A DNA stretch of 64,000 nt from positions 11,810,724-11,874,723 of the forward strand of contig OY740776.1 of assembly GCA_963513935.1 (NCBI GenBank). Reading direction: 5' to 3'. The translations under genes were made by a program, and so were the position numbers. The stretch is from Aphrophora alni. Lineage: Eukaryota > Arthropoda > Insecta > Hemiptera > Aphrophoridae. A model generated the notes under the pieces. It was given only the letters and a program-made list of their open reading frames with translations, had not been told where the DNA came from and searched no databases. Positions 10,885 through 23,797 of this stretch are shown piece after piece (positions within the stretch are counted from its first letter, which is position 1; every line of letters begins with the position of its first letter).

Positions 10885-13800
10885 GAGCGTATTGTGACTC
10901 CTCCAGCTTCTAACCCTGCCAAGGTCGTGACACTGAGACGAGCGTATTGTGACTCCTCCAGCTTCTAACATTGCCAAGGTCGTGACACTGAGACGACGTA
11001 TTGTGACTCCTCCAGCTTCTAACCCTGCCAAGGTCGAGACACTGACACGAGCCTATTGTGACTCCTCCAGCTTCTAACATTGCCAAGGTCGTGACACTGA
11101 GACGACGTATTGTGACTCCTCCAGCTTCTAACATTGCCAAGGTCGTGACACTGAGACGACGTATTGTGACTCCTCCAGCTTCTAACCCTGCCAAGGTCGA
11201 GACACTGACACGAGCCTATTGTGACTCCTCCAGCTTCTAACATTGCCAAGGTCGTGACACTGAGACGACGTATTGTGACTCCTCCAGCTTCTAACCCTGC
11301 CAAGGTCGAGACACTGACACGAGCCTATTGTGACTCCTCCAGCTTCTAACCCTGCCAAGGTCGTGACACTGAGACGAGCGTATTGTGACTCCTCCAGCTT
11401 CTAACCCTGCCAAGGTCGAGACACTGACACGAGCCTATTGTGACTCCTCCAGCTTCTAACCCTGCCAAGGTCGTGACACTGAGACGACGTATTGTGACTC
11501 CTCCAGCTTCTAACCCTGCCAAGGTCGAGACACTGACACGAGCCTATTGTGACTCCTCCAGCTTCTAACCCTGCCAAGGTATTGACACTGAGATGAGCGT
11601 ATTGTGACTCCTCCAGCTTCTAACCCTGCCAAGGTAGAGACACTGACACGAGCGTATTGTGAATCCTCCAGCTTCTAACCCTGCTAAGGTCGAGACACTG
11701 ACACGAGCGTATTGTGACTCCTCCAGCTTCTAACCCTGCTAAGGTTGAGACACTGATACGAGCGTATTGTGACTCCTCCAGCTTCTAACCCTGCCAAGGT
11801 CGAGACACTGACACGAGCCTATTGTGACTCCTCCAGCTTCTAACCCTGCTAAGGTCGTGACACTGACACGAGCGTATTGTGACTCCTCCAGCTTCTAACC
11901 CTGCCAAGGTCGAGACACTGACACGAGCCTATTGTGACTCCTCCAGCTTCTAACCCTGCTAAGGTAGAGACACTAACACGAGCGTATTGTGACTCCTCCA
12001 GCTTCTAACCCTGCTAAGGTCGTGACACTGGACGAGCGTATTGTGTCTCCTCCAGCTTCTAACCCTGCCAAGGTAGACACACTAACACGAGCGTATTGTG
12101 ACTCCTCCAGCTTCTAACCCTGCTAAGGTCGAGACACTGACACGAGCGTATTGTGACTCCTCCAGCTTCTAACCCTGCTAAGGTCGAGACACTGAGACGA
12201 GCGTATTGTGACTCCTCCAGCTTCTAACCCTGCCAAGGTAGAGACACTAACACGAGCGTATTGTGACTCCTCCAGCTTCTAACCCTGCTAAGGTCGAGAC
12301 ACTGACACGAGCGTATTGTGACTCCTCCAGCTTCTAACCCTGCCAAGGTCGTGACACTGAGATGAGCGTATTGTGACTCCTCCAGCTTCTAACCCTGCCA
12401 AGGTAGAGACACTGACACGAGCGTATTGTGAATCCTCCAGCTTCTAACCCTGCTAAGGTCGAGACACTGACACGAGCGTATTGTGACTCCTCCAGCTTCT
12501 AACCCTGCTAAGGTTGAGACACTGATACGAGCGTATTGTGACTCCTCCAGCTTCTAACCCTGCCAAGGTCGAGACACTGACACGAGCCTATTGTGACTCC
12601 TCCAGCTTCTAACCCTGCTAAGGTCGAGACACTGATACGAGCGTATTGTGACTCCTCCAGCTTCTAACCCTGCTAAGGTCGAGACACTTATACGAGCGTA
12701 TTGTGACTCCTCCAGCTTCTAACCCTGCCAAGGTCGAGACACTGACACGAGCCTATTGTGACTCCTCCAGCTTCTAACCCTGCTAAGGTCGTGACACTGA
12801 CACGAGCGTATTGTGACTCCTCCAGCTTCTAACCCTGCCAAGGTCGTGACACTGACACGAGCCTATTGTGACTTCTCCAGCTTCTAACCCTGCCAAGGTC
12901 GTGACACTGAGATGAGCGTATTGTGACTCCTCCAGCTTCTAACCCTGCCAAGGTAGAGACACTGACACGAGCGTATTGTGAATCCTCCAGCTTCTAACCC
13001 TGCTAAGGTCGAGACACTGACACGAGCGTATTGTGACTCCTCCAGCTTCTAACCCTGCTAAGGTTGAGACACTGATACGAGCGTATTGTGACTCCTCCAG
13101 CTTCTAACCCTGCCAAGGTCGAGACACTGACACGAGCCTATTGTGACTCCTCCAGCTTCTAACCCTGCTAAGGTCGTGACACTGACACGAGCGTATTGTG
13201 ACTCCTCCAGCTTCTAACCCTGCCAAGGTCGAGACACTGACACGAGCCTATTGTGACTCCTCCAGCTTCTAACCCTGCTAAGGTAGAGACACTAACACGA
13301 GCGTATTGTGACTCCTCCAGCTTCTAACCCTGCTAAGCTCGTGACACTGAGACGAGCGTATTGTGTCTCCTCCAGCTTCTAACCCTGCCAAGGTAGACAC
13401 ACTAACACGAGCGTATTGTGACTCCTCCAGCTTCTAACCCTGCTAAGGTCGAGACACTGACACGAGCGTATTGTGACTCCTCCAGCTTCTAACCCTGCTA
13501 AGGTCGAGACACTGAGACGAGCGTATTGTGACTCCTCCAGCTTCTAACCCTGCCAAGGTAGAGACACTAACACGAGCGTATTGTGACTCCTCCAGCTTCT
13601 AACCCTGCTAAGGTCGAGACACTGACACGAGCGTATTGTGACTCCTCCAGCTTCTAACCCTGCCAAGGTCGTGACACTGAGATGAGCGTATTGTGACTCC
13701 TCCAGCTTCTAACCCTGCCAAGGTAGAGACACTGACACGAGCGTATTGTGAATCCTCCAGCTTCTAACCCTGCTAAGGTCGAGACACTGACACGAGCGTA

Positions 13801-16440
13801 TTGTGACTCCTCCAGCTTCTAACCCTGCTAAGGTTGAGACACTGATACGAGCGTATTGTGACTCCTCCAGCTTCTAACCCTGCCAAGGTCGAGACACTGA
13901 CACGAGCCTATTGTGACTCCTCCAGCTTCTAACCCTGCTAAGGTCGAGACACTGATACGAGCGTATTGTGACTCCTCCAGCTTCTAACCCTGCTAAGGTC
14001 GAGACACTGATACGAGCGTATTGTGACTCCTCCAGCTTCTAACCCTGCCAAGGTCGAGACACTGACACGAGCCTATTGTGACTCCTCCAGCTTCTAACCC
14101 TGCTAAGGTCGTGACACTGACACGAGCGTATTGTGACTCCTCCAGCTTCTAACCCTGCCAAGGTCGTGACACTGACACGAGCCTATTGTGACTTCTCCAG
14201 CTTCTAACCCTGCCAAGGTCGTGACACTGAGATGAGCGTATTGTGACTCCTCCAGCTTCTAACCCTGCCAAGGTAGAGACACTGACACGAGCGTATTGTG
14301 AATCCTCCAGCTTCTAACCCTGCTAAGGTCGAGACACTGACACGAGCGTATTGTGACTCCTCCAGCTTCTAACCCTGCTAAGGTTGAGACACTGATACGA
14401 GCGTATTGTGACTCCTCCAGCTTCTAACCCTGCCAAGGTCGAGACACTGACACGAGCGTATTGTGTCTCCTCCAGCTTCTAACCCTGCTAAGGTCGTGAC
14501 ACTGACACGAGCGTATTGTGACTCCTCCAGCTTCTAACCCTGCCAAGGTCGAGACACTGACACGAGCCTATTGTGACTCCTCCAGCTTCTAACCCTGCTA
14601 AGGTAGAGACACTAACACGAGCGTATTGTGACTCCTCCAGCTTCTAACCCTGCTAAGGTCGTGACACTGAGACGAGCGTATTGTGTCTCCTCCAGCTTCT
14701 AACCCTGCCAAGGTAGACACACTAACACGAGCGTATTGTGACTCCTCCAGCTTCTAACCCTGCTAAGGTCGAGACACTGACACGAGCGTATTGTGACTCC
14801 TCCAGCTTCTAACCCTGCTAAGGTCGAGACACTGAGACGAGCGTATTGTGACTCCTCCAGCTTCTAACCCTGCCAAGGTAGAGACACTAACACGAGCGTA
14901 TTGTGACTCCTCCAGCTTCTAACCCTGCTAAGGTCGAGACACTGACACGAGCGTATTGTGACTCCTCCAGCTTCTAACCCTGCCAAGGTCGTGACACTGA
15001 GATGAGCGTATTGTGACTCCTCCAGCTTCTAACCCTGCCAAGGTAGAGACACTGACACGAGCGTATTGTGAATCCTCCAGCTTCTAACCCTGCTAAGGTC
15101 GAGACACTGACACGAGCGTATTGTGACTCCTCCAGCTTCTAACCCTGCTAAGGTTGAGACACTGATACGAGCGTATTGTGACTCCTCCAGCTTCTAACCC
15201 TGCCAAGGTCGAGACACTGACACGAGCCTATTGTGACTCCTCCAGCTTCTAACCCTGCTAAGGTCGAGACACTGATACGAGCGTATTGTGACTCCTCCAG
15301 CTTCTAACCCTGCTAAGGTTGAGACACTGATACGAGCGTATTGTGACTCCTCCAGCTTCTAACCCTGCCAAGGTCGAGACACTGACACGAGCCTATTGTG
15401 ACTCCTCCAGCTTCTAACCCTGCTAAGGTCGTGACACTGACACGAGCGTATTGTGACTCCTCCAGCTTCTAACCCTGCCAAGGTCGAGACACTGACACGA
15501 GCCTATTGTGACTCCTCAAGCTTCTAACCCTGCTAAGGTAGAGACACTAACACGAGCGTATTGTGACTCCTCCAGCTTCTAACCCTGCTAAGGTCGTGAC
15601 ACTGAGACGAGCGTATTGTGTCTCCTCCAGCTTCTAACCCTGCCAAGGTAGACACACTAACACGAGCGTATTGTGACTCCTCCAGCTTCTAACCCTGCTA
15701 AGGTCGAGACACTGACACGAGCGTATTGTGACTCCTCCAGCTTCTAACCCTGCTAAGGTCGAGACACTGAGACGAGCGTATTGTGACTCCTCCAGCTTCT
15801 AACCCTGCCAAGGTAGAGACACTAACACGAGCGTATTGTGACTCCTCCAGCTTCTAACCCTGCTAAGGTCGAGACACTGACACGAGCGTATTGTGACTCC
15901 TCCAGCTTCTAACCCTGCCAAGGTCGTGACACTGAGATGAGCGTATTGTGACTCCTCCAGCTTCTAACCCTGCCAAGGTAGAGACACTGACACGAGCGTA
16001 TTGTGAATCCTCCAGCTTCTAACCCTGCTAAGGTCGAGACACTGACACGAGCGTATTGTGACTCCTCCAGCTTCTAACCCTGCTAAGGTTGAGACACTGA
16101 TACGAGCGTATTGTGACTCCTCCAGCTTCTAACCCTGCCAAGGTCGAGACACTGACACGAGCCTATTGTGACTCCTCCAGCTTCTAACCCTGCTAAGGTC
16201 GAGACACTGATACGAGCGTATTGTGACTCCTCCAGCTTCTAACCCTGCTAAGGTCGAGACACTGATACGAGCGTATTGTGACTCCTCCAGCTTCTAACCC
16301 TGCCAAGGTCGAGACACTGACACGAGCCTATTGTGACTCCTCCAGCTTCTAACCCTGCTAAGGTCGTGACACTGACACGAGCGTATTGTGACTCCTCCAG
16401 CTTCTAACCCTGCCAAGGTCGTGACACTGACACGAGCGTA
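10885..16440. repeat. 55-bp satellite with 24-mer higher-order repeat (about 101 copies)
   Basis: The monomer starts GCGTATTGTGACTCCTCCAG and is 55 bp long, or 54 bp in several early copies near 10,990-11,280. Marker variants recur at a fixed distance. GATGAGCGTA occurs at 12,361, 13,681 and 15,001; GTGTCTCC near 13,361 and 14,681; and the ACTTCTCC unit near 12,870 and 14,190. Each spacing is 1,320 bp, or 24 monomers. In the last block the markers are 935 bp (17 monomers) apart, so seven monomers were lost. The minus-strand ORFs reading EAGGVTIR repeats arise where 54-bp monomers stay in frame and are not genes. Confidence 0.97.
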
Positions 16441-16976
16441 GCGCGTGGAAACGTTGGTAATATACCGCGTGTTAAATAAGTCCCGGGACGGCTTAATATT
16501 TTTTTAACTATTACAGATAGAGCTTCAAAGCTTTGCACATTGTAATGGACACCAAAATTTATTTTAGTACGTATTCTGTGGGCCGCTACCTTTCCAGAGG
16601 TACGGCCCACAAGGAGTAAGTAGGAAGTCTTAAATGAGGGCATTGGTCGGGTTGTACATTAAACAAACCCGACCTCAAAAGATTCATCGTAGCTAAAATA
16701 ACGTGGATAAAATCCTAGCTAAAATAAAAAGTTCATATTAAATCAAACAAGGAAAATGGATTAACCATGATAGGCCTAAAAGACAAAATTGTTTGTGACT
16801 GATAGTGGGTATTACCGCAAACAGGAAACATACTTGCTTTAGATGCAACAATCATCAATTCCTCTAGTTTTGTCTGTGAATGAGTAATCAATTTTTTTTC
16901 CTTCATATTTTGTATAATACCTACACCGGATTCTTTACAAAAACTTAACATGTTTTGATATGTCACATGATACCTG
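16441..16976. other. Unique sequence between satellite and foldback element
   Basis: Holds TAAATAAGTCCCGGGAC (around 16,472-16,489), a word resembling transposon termini, and the inverted pair GTGGGCCG ... CGGCCCAC (about 16,569-16,609). No transposase motif was found. A 106-residue minus-strand ORF (16,733-17,053) runs into the next element's arm and shows no recognisable domain. Confidence 0.4.
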
Positions 16977-17927
16977 TATACAATGTGTTTAATAAAATCA
17001 CTCCCCCCGCAACTTAGCTTTTGTATAAAATCAAACAGAACCAAACCATTCAACCTAAAGTTTATTATGATTGTTTGAAATTTTGTCTCTCTCCCTAAAA
17101 TAGTTCAATGTTAAATAGTACTCAAAATGTTCAAACTAGAACTCGCGTCTTGTGACATATCAAATTAAAGGGCATAAAAGGACAAAATTAATGACGCTCG
17201 TGTAATATTGTTTACACGAAAATCCCCAACGAAAATCGGGGCACAAAATGATTTTGAGATTTTAAAATTATAAAATCGCTAATTATGAGAAATCAGAAAA
17301 TAATTTTAAAATATTTACTCTACTAATCTGAGAGAAATTTTCGACGTTGAACTGAATTTTACTTCTCACCTCAAAGTGTGGTACTTTTGGGTACATTTAA
17401 AATATAAAAAAAAGAACCACATCATGTGAGGTATCAAATTAAAGCGCTTTTTAAGACAAAACTAATGAATGGCATACGAAATTTCGCTTTAAAACATATT
17501 ATTTTAAATTGTGGATATTTTCAAAAAAAATTCATTCGATTTTTACATTTAGTACGAAAAAGTTTCATATTCATCGTTGTTCCGAATTAATATTTATGAT
17601 TTTGTCAAAACTTAAAAATACTTTTGATACGTTATCTCAAATAAATTTAATGCCGCCATTTTGGTTAGCGTCATCCAAAAATAATAAATTCGTAGGCACC
17701 ATTAATTTCATCTTTTTATGCCCTTTAATTTGACATGTCACAAGATTCTAATTCGAAAAATGTGAGTACCGCAAAAATTCCCCAATTTTAAGGAAAAGGA
17801 CAAAATTCCAAACTATCAGAAAAGAAACTTCATGTGACCGAACATGTTTTGTTCAATGGTTTGGCGCTATTTAAATTTCATACAAACGTTAAGGTCGGAT
17901 TGAGGGACTTTACTAACACACTGTATA
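16977..17927. mobile_element. Foldback DNA element 3 with arms of several hundred bp
   Basis: TATACAATGTGTTTAATAAA at 16,977 is mirrored by TTTACTAACACACTGTATA ending at 17,927. Matching continues inward through AACCAAACCATT, GAAATTTTGTC and CTTGTGACATATCAAATTAA with their reverse complements (17,690-17,880). A third related block, GAGGTATCAAATTAAAG, lies near 17,428 in direct orientation. Ends of the CACnnTGTATA type are shared with foldback elements 1 and 2. No protein is encoded. Confidence 0.8.
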
Positions 17928-17929
17928 AC

Positions 17930-18205
17930 TCATGTACAGAACAGTGAAATACCCTCAGGGGCTTACTTTAGTGAGTACAAGCTGGACAATCCCGAAGGGG
18001 GATAGCTGGATCTACACTTTTCTCTATGTGGTATTGGGTTAGATCCCTCTCTTTCATCCTAGCTATCCGGTCCCTCTTGTTCTGTTCCGATGCGACGCTA
18101 TTAAAAGTATTCGAGGGCTAGAGGTCTTTATTTTATATTCTATTCTTCTATTTTTTATAAGGCGATGATGACTGAGAGGGTTTTCCCTCAAAACATTTTT
18201 GTAAA
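17930..18205 (+). mobile_element. SINE-like family A, copy 3 (near full length)
   Basis: One of the most complete plus-strand copies. In order it has CCCTCAGGGGCTTACT, CAATCCCGAAGG, TAGCTGGATCTACAC (possible A box), GGGTTAGATCCCTCTCTTTC (B box plus CT run), TATTCGAGGGCTAG, TTTATTTTATATTC and ATAAGGCGATGATGAC. It starts within a few bases of the right end of foldback element 3. The minus-strand ORF at 18,063-18,428 crosses it and is not a gene. Confidence 0.8.
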
Positions 18206-19126
18206 CAATTAAATAAACGAAGATTAGGAAACTGCTGTATTTTAAATGAGGGTGCTTTATGGATGTTTCTTTGGTTTGTAAGTCAACGGTAATAAATTGA
18301 CTTTCTCTGCCATGCAACTTTAATCCTTGAGGTCTGACCTCCCTCCCTCTCTCTCTTCTCCCACCTTGACAACCACGAGACAAAGCTGAGGTCCAGGTCA
18401 GCTTAAAATTTCTTGTACGAAACCACAAAGGTTTTAATCAGTATAATTAATGAGGTAATTATAAATCTATAGCTCAGTTTCAGTTGTTTTTCTGTGAATA
18501 CACCTGAAACTATAAATATCCAATTATATTCACAGGCGTAAATTGGTTATTTTTGGTTTTATTGGAGCATATTGTTTTTATAACATATATTTTGACGTTT
18601 TGTTTAACCAATTGTAGTTTGCCTGTATAATATCTTAATTATGACAGAGACTATATATAACTTCCGAAAAAAAAATTCGTGATTTGGCGAACAATACCAA
18701 CTTCCGAAAAAAAAATTCGTGATTTGGCGAACAATACCTTCTGCTTGGATCCGTAGGAGTTATATTTGAGAAAAATGTTATCAAAATCGTGATTCCGATT
18801 TTGAAAAAAAAATGCAAATTTCATGTTTTCCTCGTTATAACTATACTCAATTTCTAATTTTAAATTATTCAAAAATTAAAGGGAGATAAGGCTAAATAAC
18901 CAAATTTGATAAGTTACCAACACGTTTGGGCTGTAGAACACTGGATAGATATAATTTCAAAAACTAAGTCCGTGAACAGCAAGATTTCTTGTTCTATTAG
19001 ACAACTTTTGTTTATACTAGGAGGTATACATACAAAAGTCAAAGTCATGTGTTGACAGAGAATTGTTATCCTATACAGAATTACTTCGGAATACTAATTC
19101 ATGTATTCAGATAGGCAAAACGTGTT
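18206..19126. other. AT-rich sequence with a 40-bp tandem duplication
   Basis: A 40-bp unit beginning CTTCCGAAAAAAAAATTCGT is present twice back to back (18,659-18,738). Otherwise no gene, array or recognised element. Confidence 0.6.
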
Positions 19127-21138
19127 GGAAAATGTAAAGGGGCGGAATAGGCAATATGAGTACTGTACTTGATTAGAGGAAATGTAAAGGGGCGGAATAG
19201 GCAATATGAGTACTGTACTTGATTAGTTAAAGGAAATGTAAAGAGGCGGAATAGGCAATATGAGTACTGTACTTGGTTAGTTAAAGGAAATGTAAAGGGG
19301 CGGAATAGGCAATATGAGTACTGTACTTGATTAGTTAAAGGAAATGTAAAAGGGGCGGAATAGGCAATATGAGTACTGTACTTGGTTAGTTAAAGGAAAT
19401 GTAAAGAGGCGGAATAGGCAATATGAGTACTGTACTTGGTTAGTTAAAGGAAATGTAAAGGGGCGGAATAGGCAATATGAGTACTGTACTTGATTAGAGG
19501 AAATGTAAAGGGGCAGAATAAATATGAGTACTGTACTTGATTAGTTAAAGAAATGTAAAGGGGCGGAATAGGCAATATGAGTACTGTACTTGGTTAGTTA
19601 AAGGAAATGTAAAGGGGCGGAATAGGCAATATGAGTACTGTACTTGATTAGTTAAAGGAAATGTAAAGGGGCGGAATAGGCAATATGAGTACTGTACTTG
19701 GTTAGTTAAAGGAATGTAAAGAGGCGGAATAGGCAATATGAGTACTGTACTTGGTTAGTTAAAGGAAATGTAAAGGGGCGGAATAGGCAATATGAGTACT
19801 GTACTTGGTTAGTTAAAGGAAATGTAAAGAGGCGGAATAGGCAATATGAGTACTGTACTTGGTTAGTTAAAGGAAATGTAAAGGGGCGGAATAGGCAATA
19901 TGAGTACTGTACTTGATTAGGTTAAAGGAAATGTAAAGAGGCGGAATAGGCAATATGAGTACTGTACTTGATTAGAGGAAATGTAAAGGGGCGGAATAGG
20001 CAATATGAGTACTGTACTTGATTAGTTAAAGGAAATGTAAAGAGGCGGAATAGGCAATATGAGTACTGTACTTGATTAGTTAAAGGAAATGTAAAGAGGC
20101 GGAATAGGCAATATGAGTACTGTACTTGATTAGAGGAAATGTAAAGGGCGGAATAGGCAATATGAGTACTGTACTTGATTAGTTAAAGGAAATGTAAAGG
20201 GGCGGAATAGGCAATATGAGTACTGTACTTGATTAGTTAAAGGAAATGTAAAGAGGCGGAATAGGCAATATGAGTACTGTACTTGATTAGAGGAAATGTA
20301 AAGGGGCAAAATAGGCAATATGAGTACTGTACTTGGTTAGTTAAAGGAAATGTAAAGGGGCGGAATAGGCAATATGAGTACTGTACTTGATTAGAGGAAA
20401 TGTAAAGGGGCAGAAATAAATATGAGTACTGTACTTGATTAGAGGAAATGTAAAGGGGCAGAATACGCAATATGAGTACTGTACTTGATTAGTTAAAGGA
20501 AATGTAAAGGGCGGAATAGGCAATATGAGTACTGTACTTGATTAGAGGAAATGTAAAGGGCAAAATAGGCAATATGAGTACTGTACTTGATTAGAGGAAA
20601 TGTAAAGGGGCGGAATAGGCAATATGAGTAACTGTACTTGATTAGAGGAAATGTAAAGGGGCAAAATAGGCAATATGAGTACTGTACTTGATTAGAGGAA
20701 AAGTAAAGGGGCAGAATAGCAATATGAGTACTGTACTTGATTAGTTAAAGGAAATGTAAAGGGGCGGAATAGGCAATATGAGTACTGTACTTGATTAGAG
20801 GAAATGTAAAGGGGCAAAATAGGCAATATGAGTACTGTACTTGATTAGAGGAAATGTAAAGGGGCGGAATAGGCAATATGAGTACTGTACTTGATTAGAG
20901 GAAATGTAAAGGGGCAAAATAGGCAATATGAGTACTGTACTTGGATTAGAGGAAATGTAAAGGGGCAAAATAGGCAATATGAGTACTGTACTTGATTAGA
21001 GGAAATGTTAAAGGGGCAAAATAGGCAATATGAGTACTGTACTTGATTAGAGGAAATGTAAAAGGTTAATAAAATAGGCAATATGAGTACTTGATTAGTT
21101 GAGGAAAATGTAAAGGGCAGAATAGGCAATATGAGTAC
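19127..21138. repeat. 50/54-bp tandem array (about 38 copies)
   Basis: The unit contains GGGGCGGAATAGGCAATATG and AGTACTGTACTTGATTAG, and comes in two lengths depending on whether TTAA is present after GATTAG. Variant copies (AGAGGCGG, GGGCAAAA, GGGCAGAA) cluster: 54-bp TTAA units dominate the left half and 50-bp units the right half. Copies near 21,000-21,138 are degraded by small indels. ORFs with the periodic phrase NQVQYSYC come from the array. Confidence 0.95.
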
Positions 21139-22523
21139 CGATTATTAAATGGTGTGGGAAAAAGCAGTATAATTTCTGTCTCACATTGAGAATGCAGTTG
21201 TACTATCAGTCAGGCCAAAAACATCAGACACTATCGGCACAACAATGTGTGACATGCACTTGGTAGATCAGCTGTTTTGTCTCTAGCTGATGTATGCTAT
21301 ACGTGGTTTTTTTTAAAATTTTCTTTATACAATTGAACGATTAAGGAAGTCTGTGTTTTCATTGGATATGGTTAAAATCATATGAGTAAGAAATTTTACC
21401 TTGTGTGTTGGGTTTATTTAATATCAAGCGTTTAAATTAGTAATAGGAATGGACGAATTTAAAGTAAGGTTATGGTAAAAGTGATTTTAAAATAATTTAA
21501 ATAAACATTTTGAAGTAATAACAAATTAATTTCTCTGTAATACATCTCGATTTTATTTAATCAAATTTTCTAATACAATTTTTTTTTCCTGAAATGATTA
21601 TGTTGGAAATATTTTAAGTTTTGTGTTTTTAGTTGTTGGTTGTTACAGCTTCTAAAAACTTTTTCGTATAACTTCAATTGTTCGCCATTATTGACATTAT
21701 TTCGGATGTTTATATCTCTATTATTTTCAGGCAAAATTTAAAATGTCTTAGTTTTACAAATGTTTTCGTTTTGTTATTTGTATAAAAAGTAAAAAACTAG
21801 TTTGATTTAATGAAATTTATTTTTAAAAAAAAATAACTAAAAAAGGTCTCCGATTTCGATAATTTTTTATGTTTTGAATGTGTGTATTATTTTGTATTTG
21901 TATTTCTAAATAAATTATATTTACTAACGTAAAAATCAGTTTTTCTACGATCGATGGAAGCTTTTGAAATCGAACGTAACGCCGGCAGGACAGAGGACAC
22001 AACCCTCTTGACAGTGCAGTTGATGTTTTTACTCAGTGTAGTAGCGCTCAAACTCCTATTTGAAATATATTGCTTACGGATTTTTCGAACTTGAAATCTA
22101 CTACAAGACCATAGTATGCACATCTTTTCCAACACGTGTTTTCTTTTAATTAGTACATGAAGAATGTAGCCAGATGTTTTCAGAAATGTTTATAACGGGG
22201 TTTAACTATAATTGGCGGATCCACCTGAACTGAAGTAGGAGGGAGATTATCAGTTTAGTTTTATAATTTTAATTTAATTTTGTTTAGAACCCTCCGGTGA
22301 TTGGTAATTTGGTTACCGAAATGCACATAAGGGAACTATAATAATTTTTATTAAAAAACTAATAATTTTTGTCTAAACGTTTTTGTATTGTGTTATTTGT
22401 ACCTAACTTGTGGTAGAGGACCTAGTGATTACAATTTTAATGTGTGTTTATGACACTTTAGATATTTTAAAACACAGGTTTCCACCAATTCTCGTGGTGA
22501 AACTTCCAACATCATAGCGTCAA
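21139..22523. other. AT-rich sequence, no gene seen
   Basis: Nearly 1.4 kb of unique AT-rich DNA. The short minus-strand ORFs (21,887-22,135 and 22,429-22,641) show no recognisable domain or splice-site support. Confidence 0.4.
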
Positions 22524-22660
22524 TACAGGGTGTTCCACGTATATTGTTTTTTTTTTTAACAGTTATTCTGGACGTAAGTAACTCTACACAAAGGAAACTT
22601 TGAAGGTATGTTCTTAAAGATCTGATAAGTAAAATACGCATATTAAACTTTTATTTTTTA
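22524..22660. mobile_element. Terminal fragment of a mariner-like family
   Basis: TACAGGGTGTTCCACG followed by CTTTGAAGGTATGTT and a late ACAAAACAACATGG resembles the left end of the element at 39,109-39,260 (TACAGGGGGTTGGTCC, CTTTGAAGGTACGTT, CAAAACAAAATGG). Only the end is present. Confidence 0.5.
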
Positions 22661-22734
22661 ACAAAACAACATGGTGGGTTTATAAATCATTTGTTCGTGA
22701 ATTACATTGGCCTATTAAAACAGCAACCTCAGGG

Positions 22735-23178
<444 letters not shown>

Positions 23179-23797
23179 GAGAACAGCATTCATGTTATTT
23201 GTAATAATGTCATATATTAATGTTGCAATATTAAAACAATAATATTGCTAAATATTAAGTTATATATGAATCATTATTTAAACGTTTTCTTAAAGGGGTG
23301 CTCAGTCTTGTTACGTTATCATCATTGCGGAGATATCGACGGACACCAGTTTCAATATGAAGCTTTAAAGCGTAAGAAAATATAAATTAAATGTTGTAAT
23401 AATGACGGTTTGCTGAATTAGTAGTACATTTATTTATTTTATAATTGTTATGTGCAGTTTAAGTAGCTGTGCCTCAGACCCAATTGTGATTTGTGTCACA
23501 GTGTGCGTTATTTGTCATATTTCTATTTCTATTAAATAATAAGTAAACTTGTCAATTGATTTGTCTATTAAATAATAATAGTATATTTTCTTGGTTTCCA
23601 TGGATACAAGTGAACATAATTCAAAAATGTGTTGGTGTGAGACTAGTTTTGATTGTTGTAGACAATCGCCGAGAAATTGTATTATTAGTTTTTTGTCGAT
23701 AACTTGGTTATCCTTTGACCAACAGAAAAAGTAAAAAACCCATTTTGTTTGTCGTTAGAAAAGAAAAATATTTTGTCTCTTGTATGTTTTTTGGTAA
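23179..23797. other. AT-rich sequence, no gene seen
   Basis: No supported feature in about 620 bp. Confidence 0.4.

Noticed and set aside
10672..11303. Minus-strand ORFs with periodic MLEAGGVTIRRLSVTTLA-like text
   Set aside because: Monomers of 54 bp happen to stay in frame; the frame is lost as soon as 55-bp monomers begin. No start, splice or domain support.
16733..17053. 106-residue minus-strand ORF
   Set aside because: No domain recognised, runs into the arm of foldback element 3, and has no splice or promoter support.
19545..21129. Minus-strand ORFs with repeated NQVQYSYCLF
   Set aside because: By-products of the 50/54-bp tandem array.
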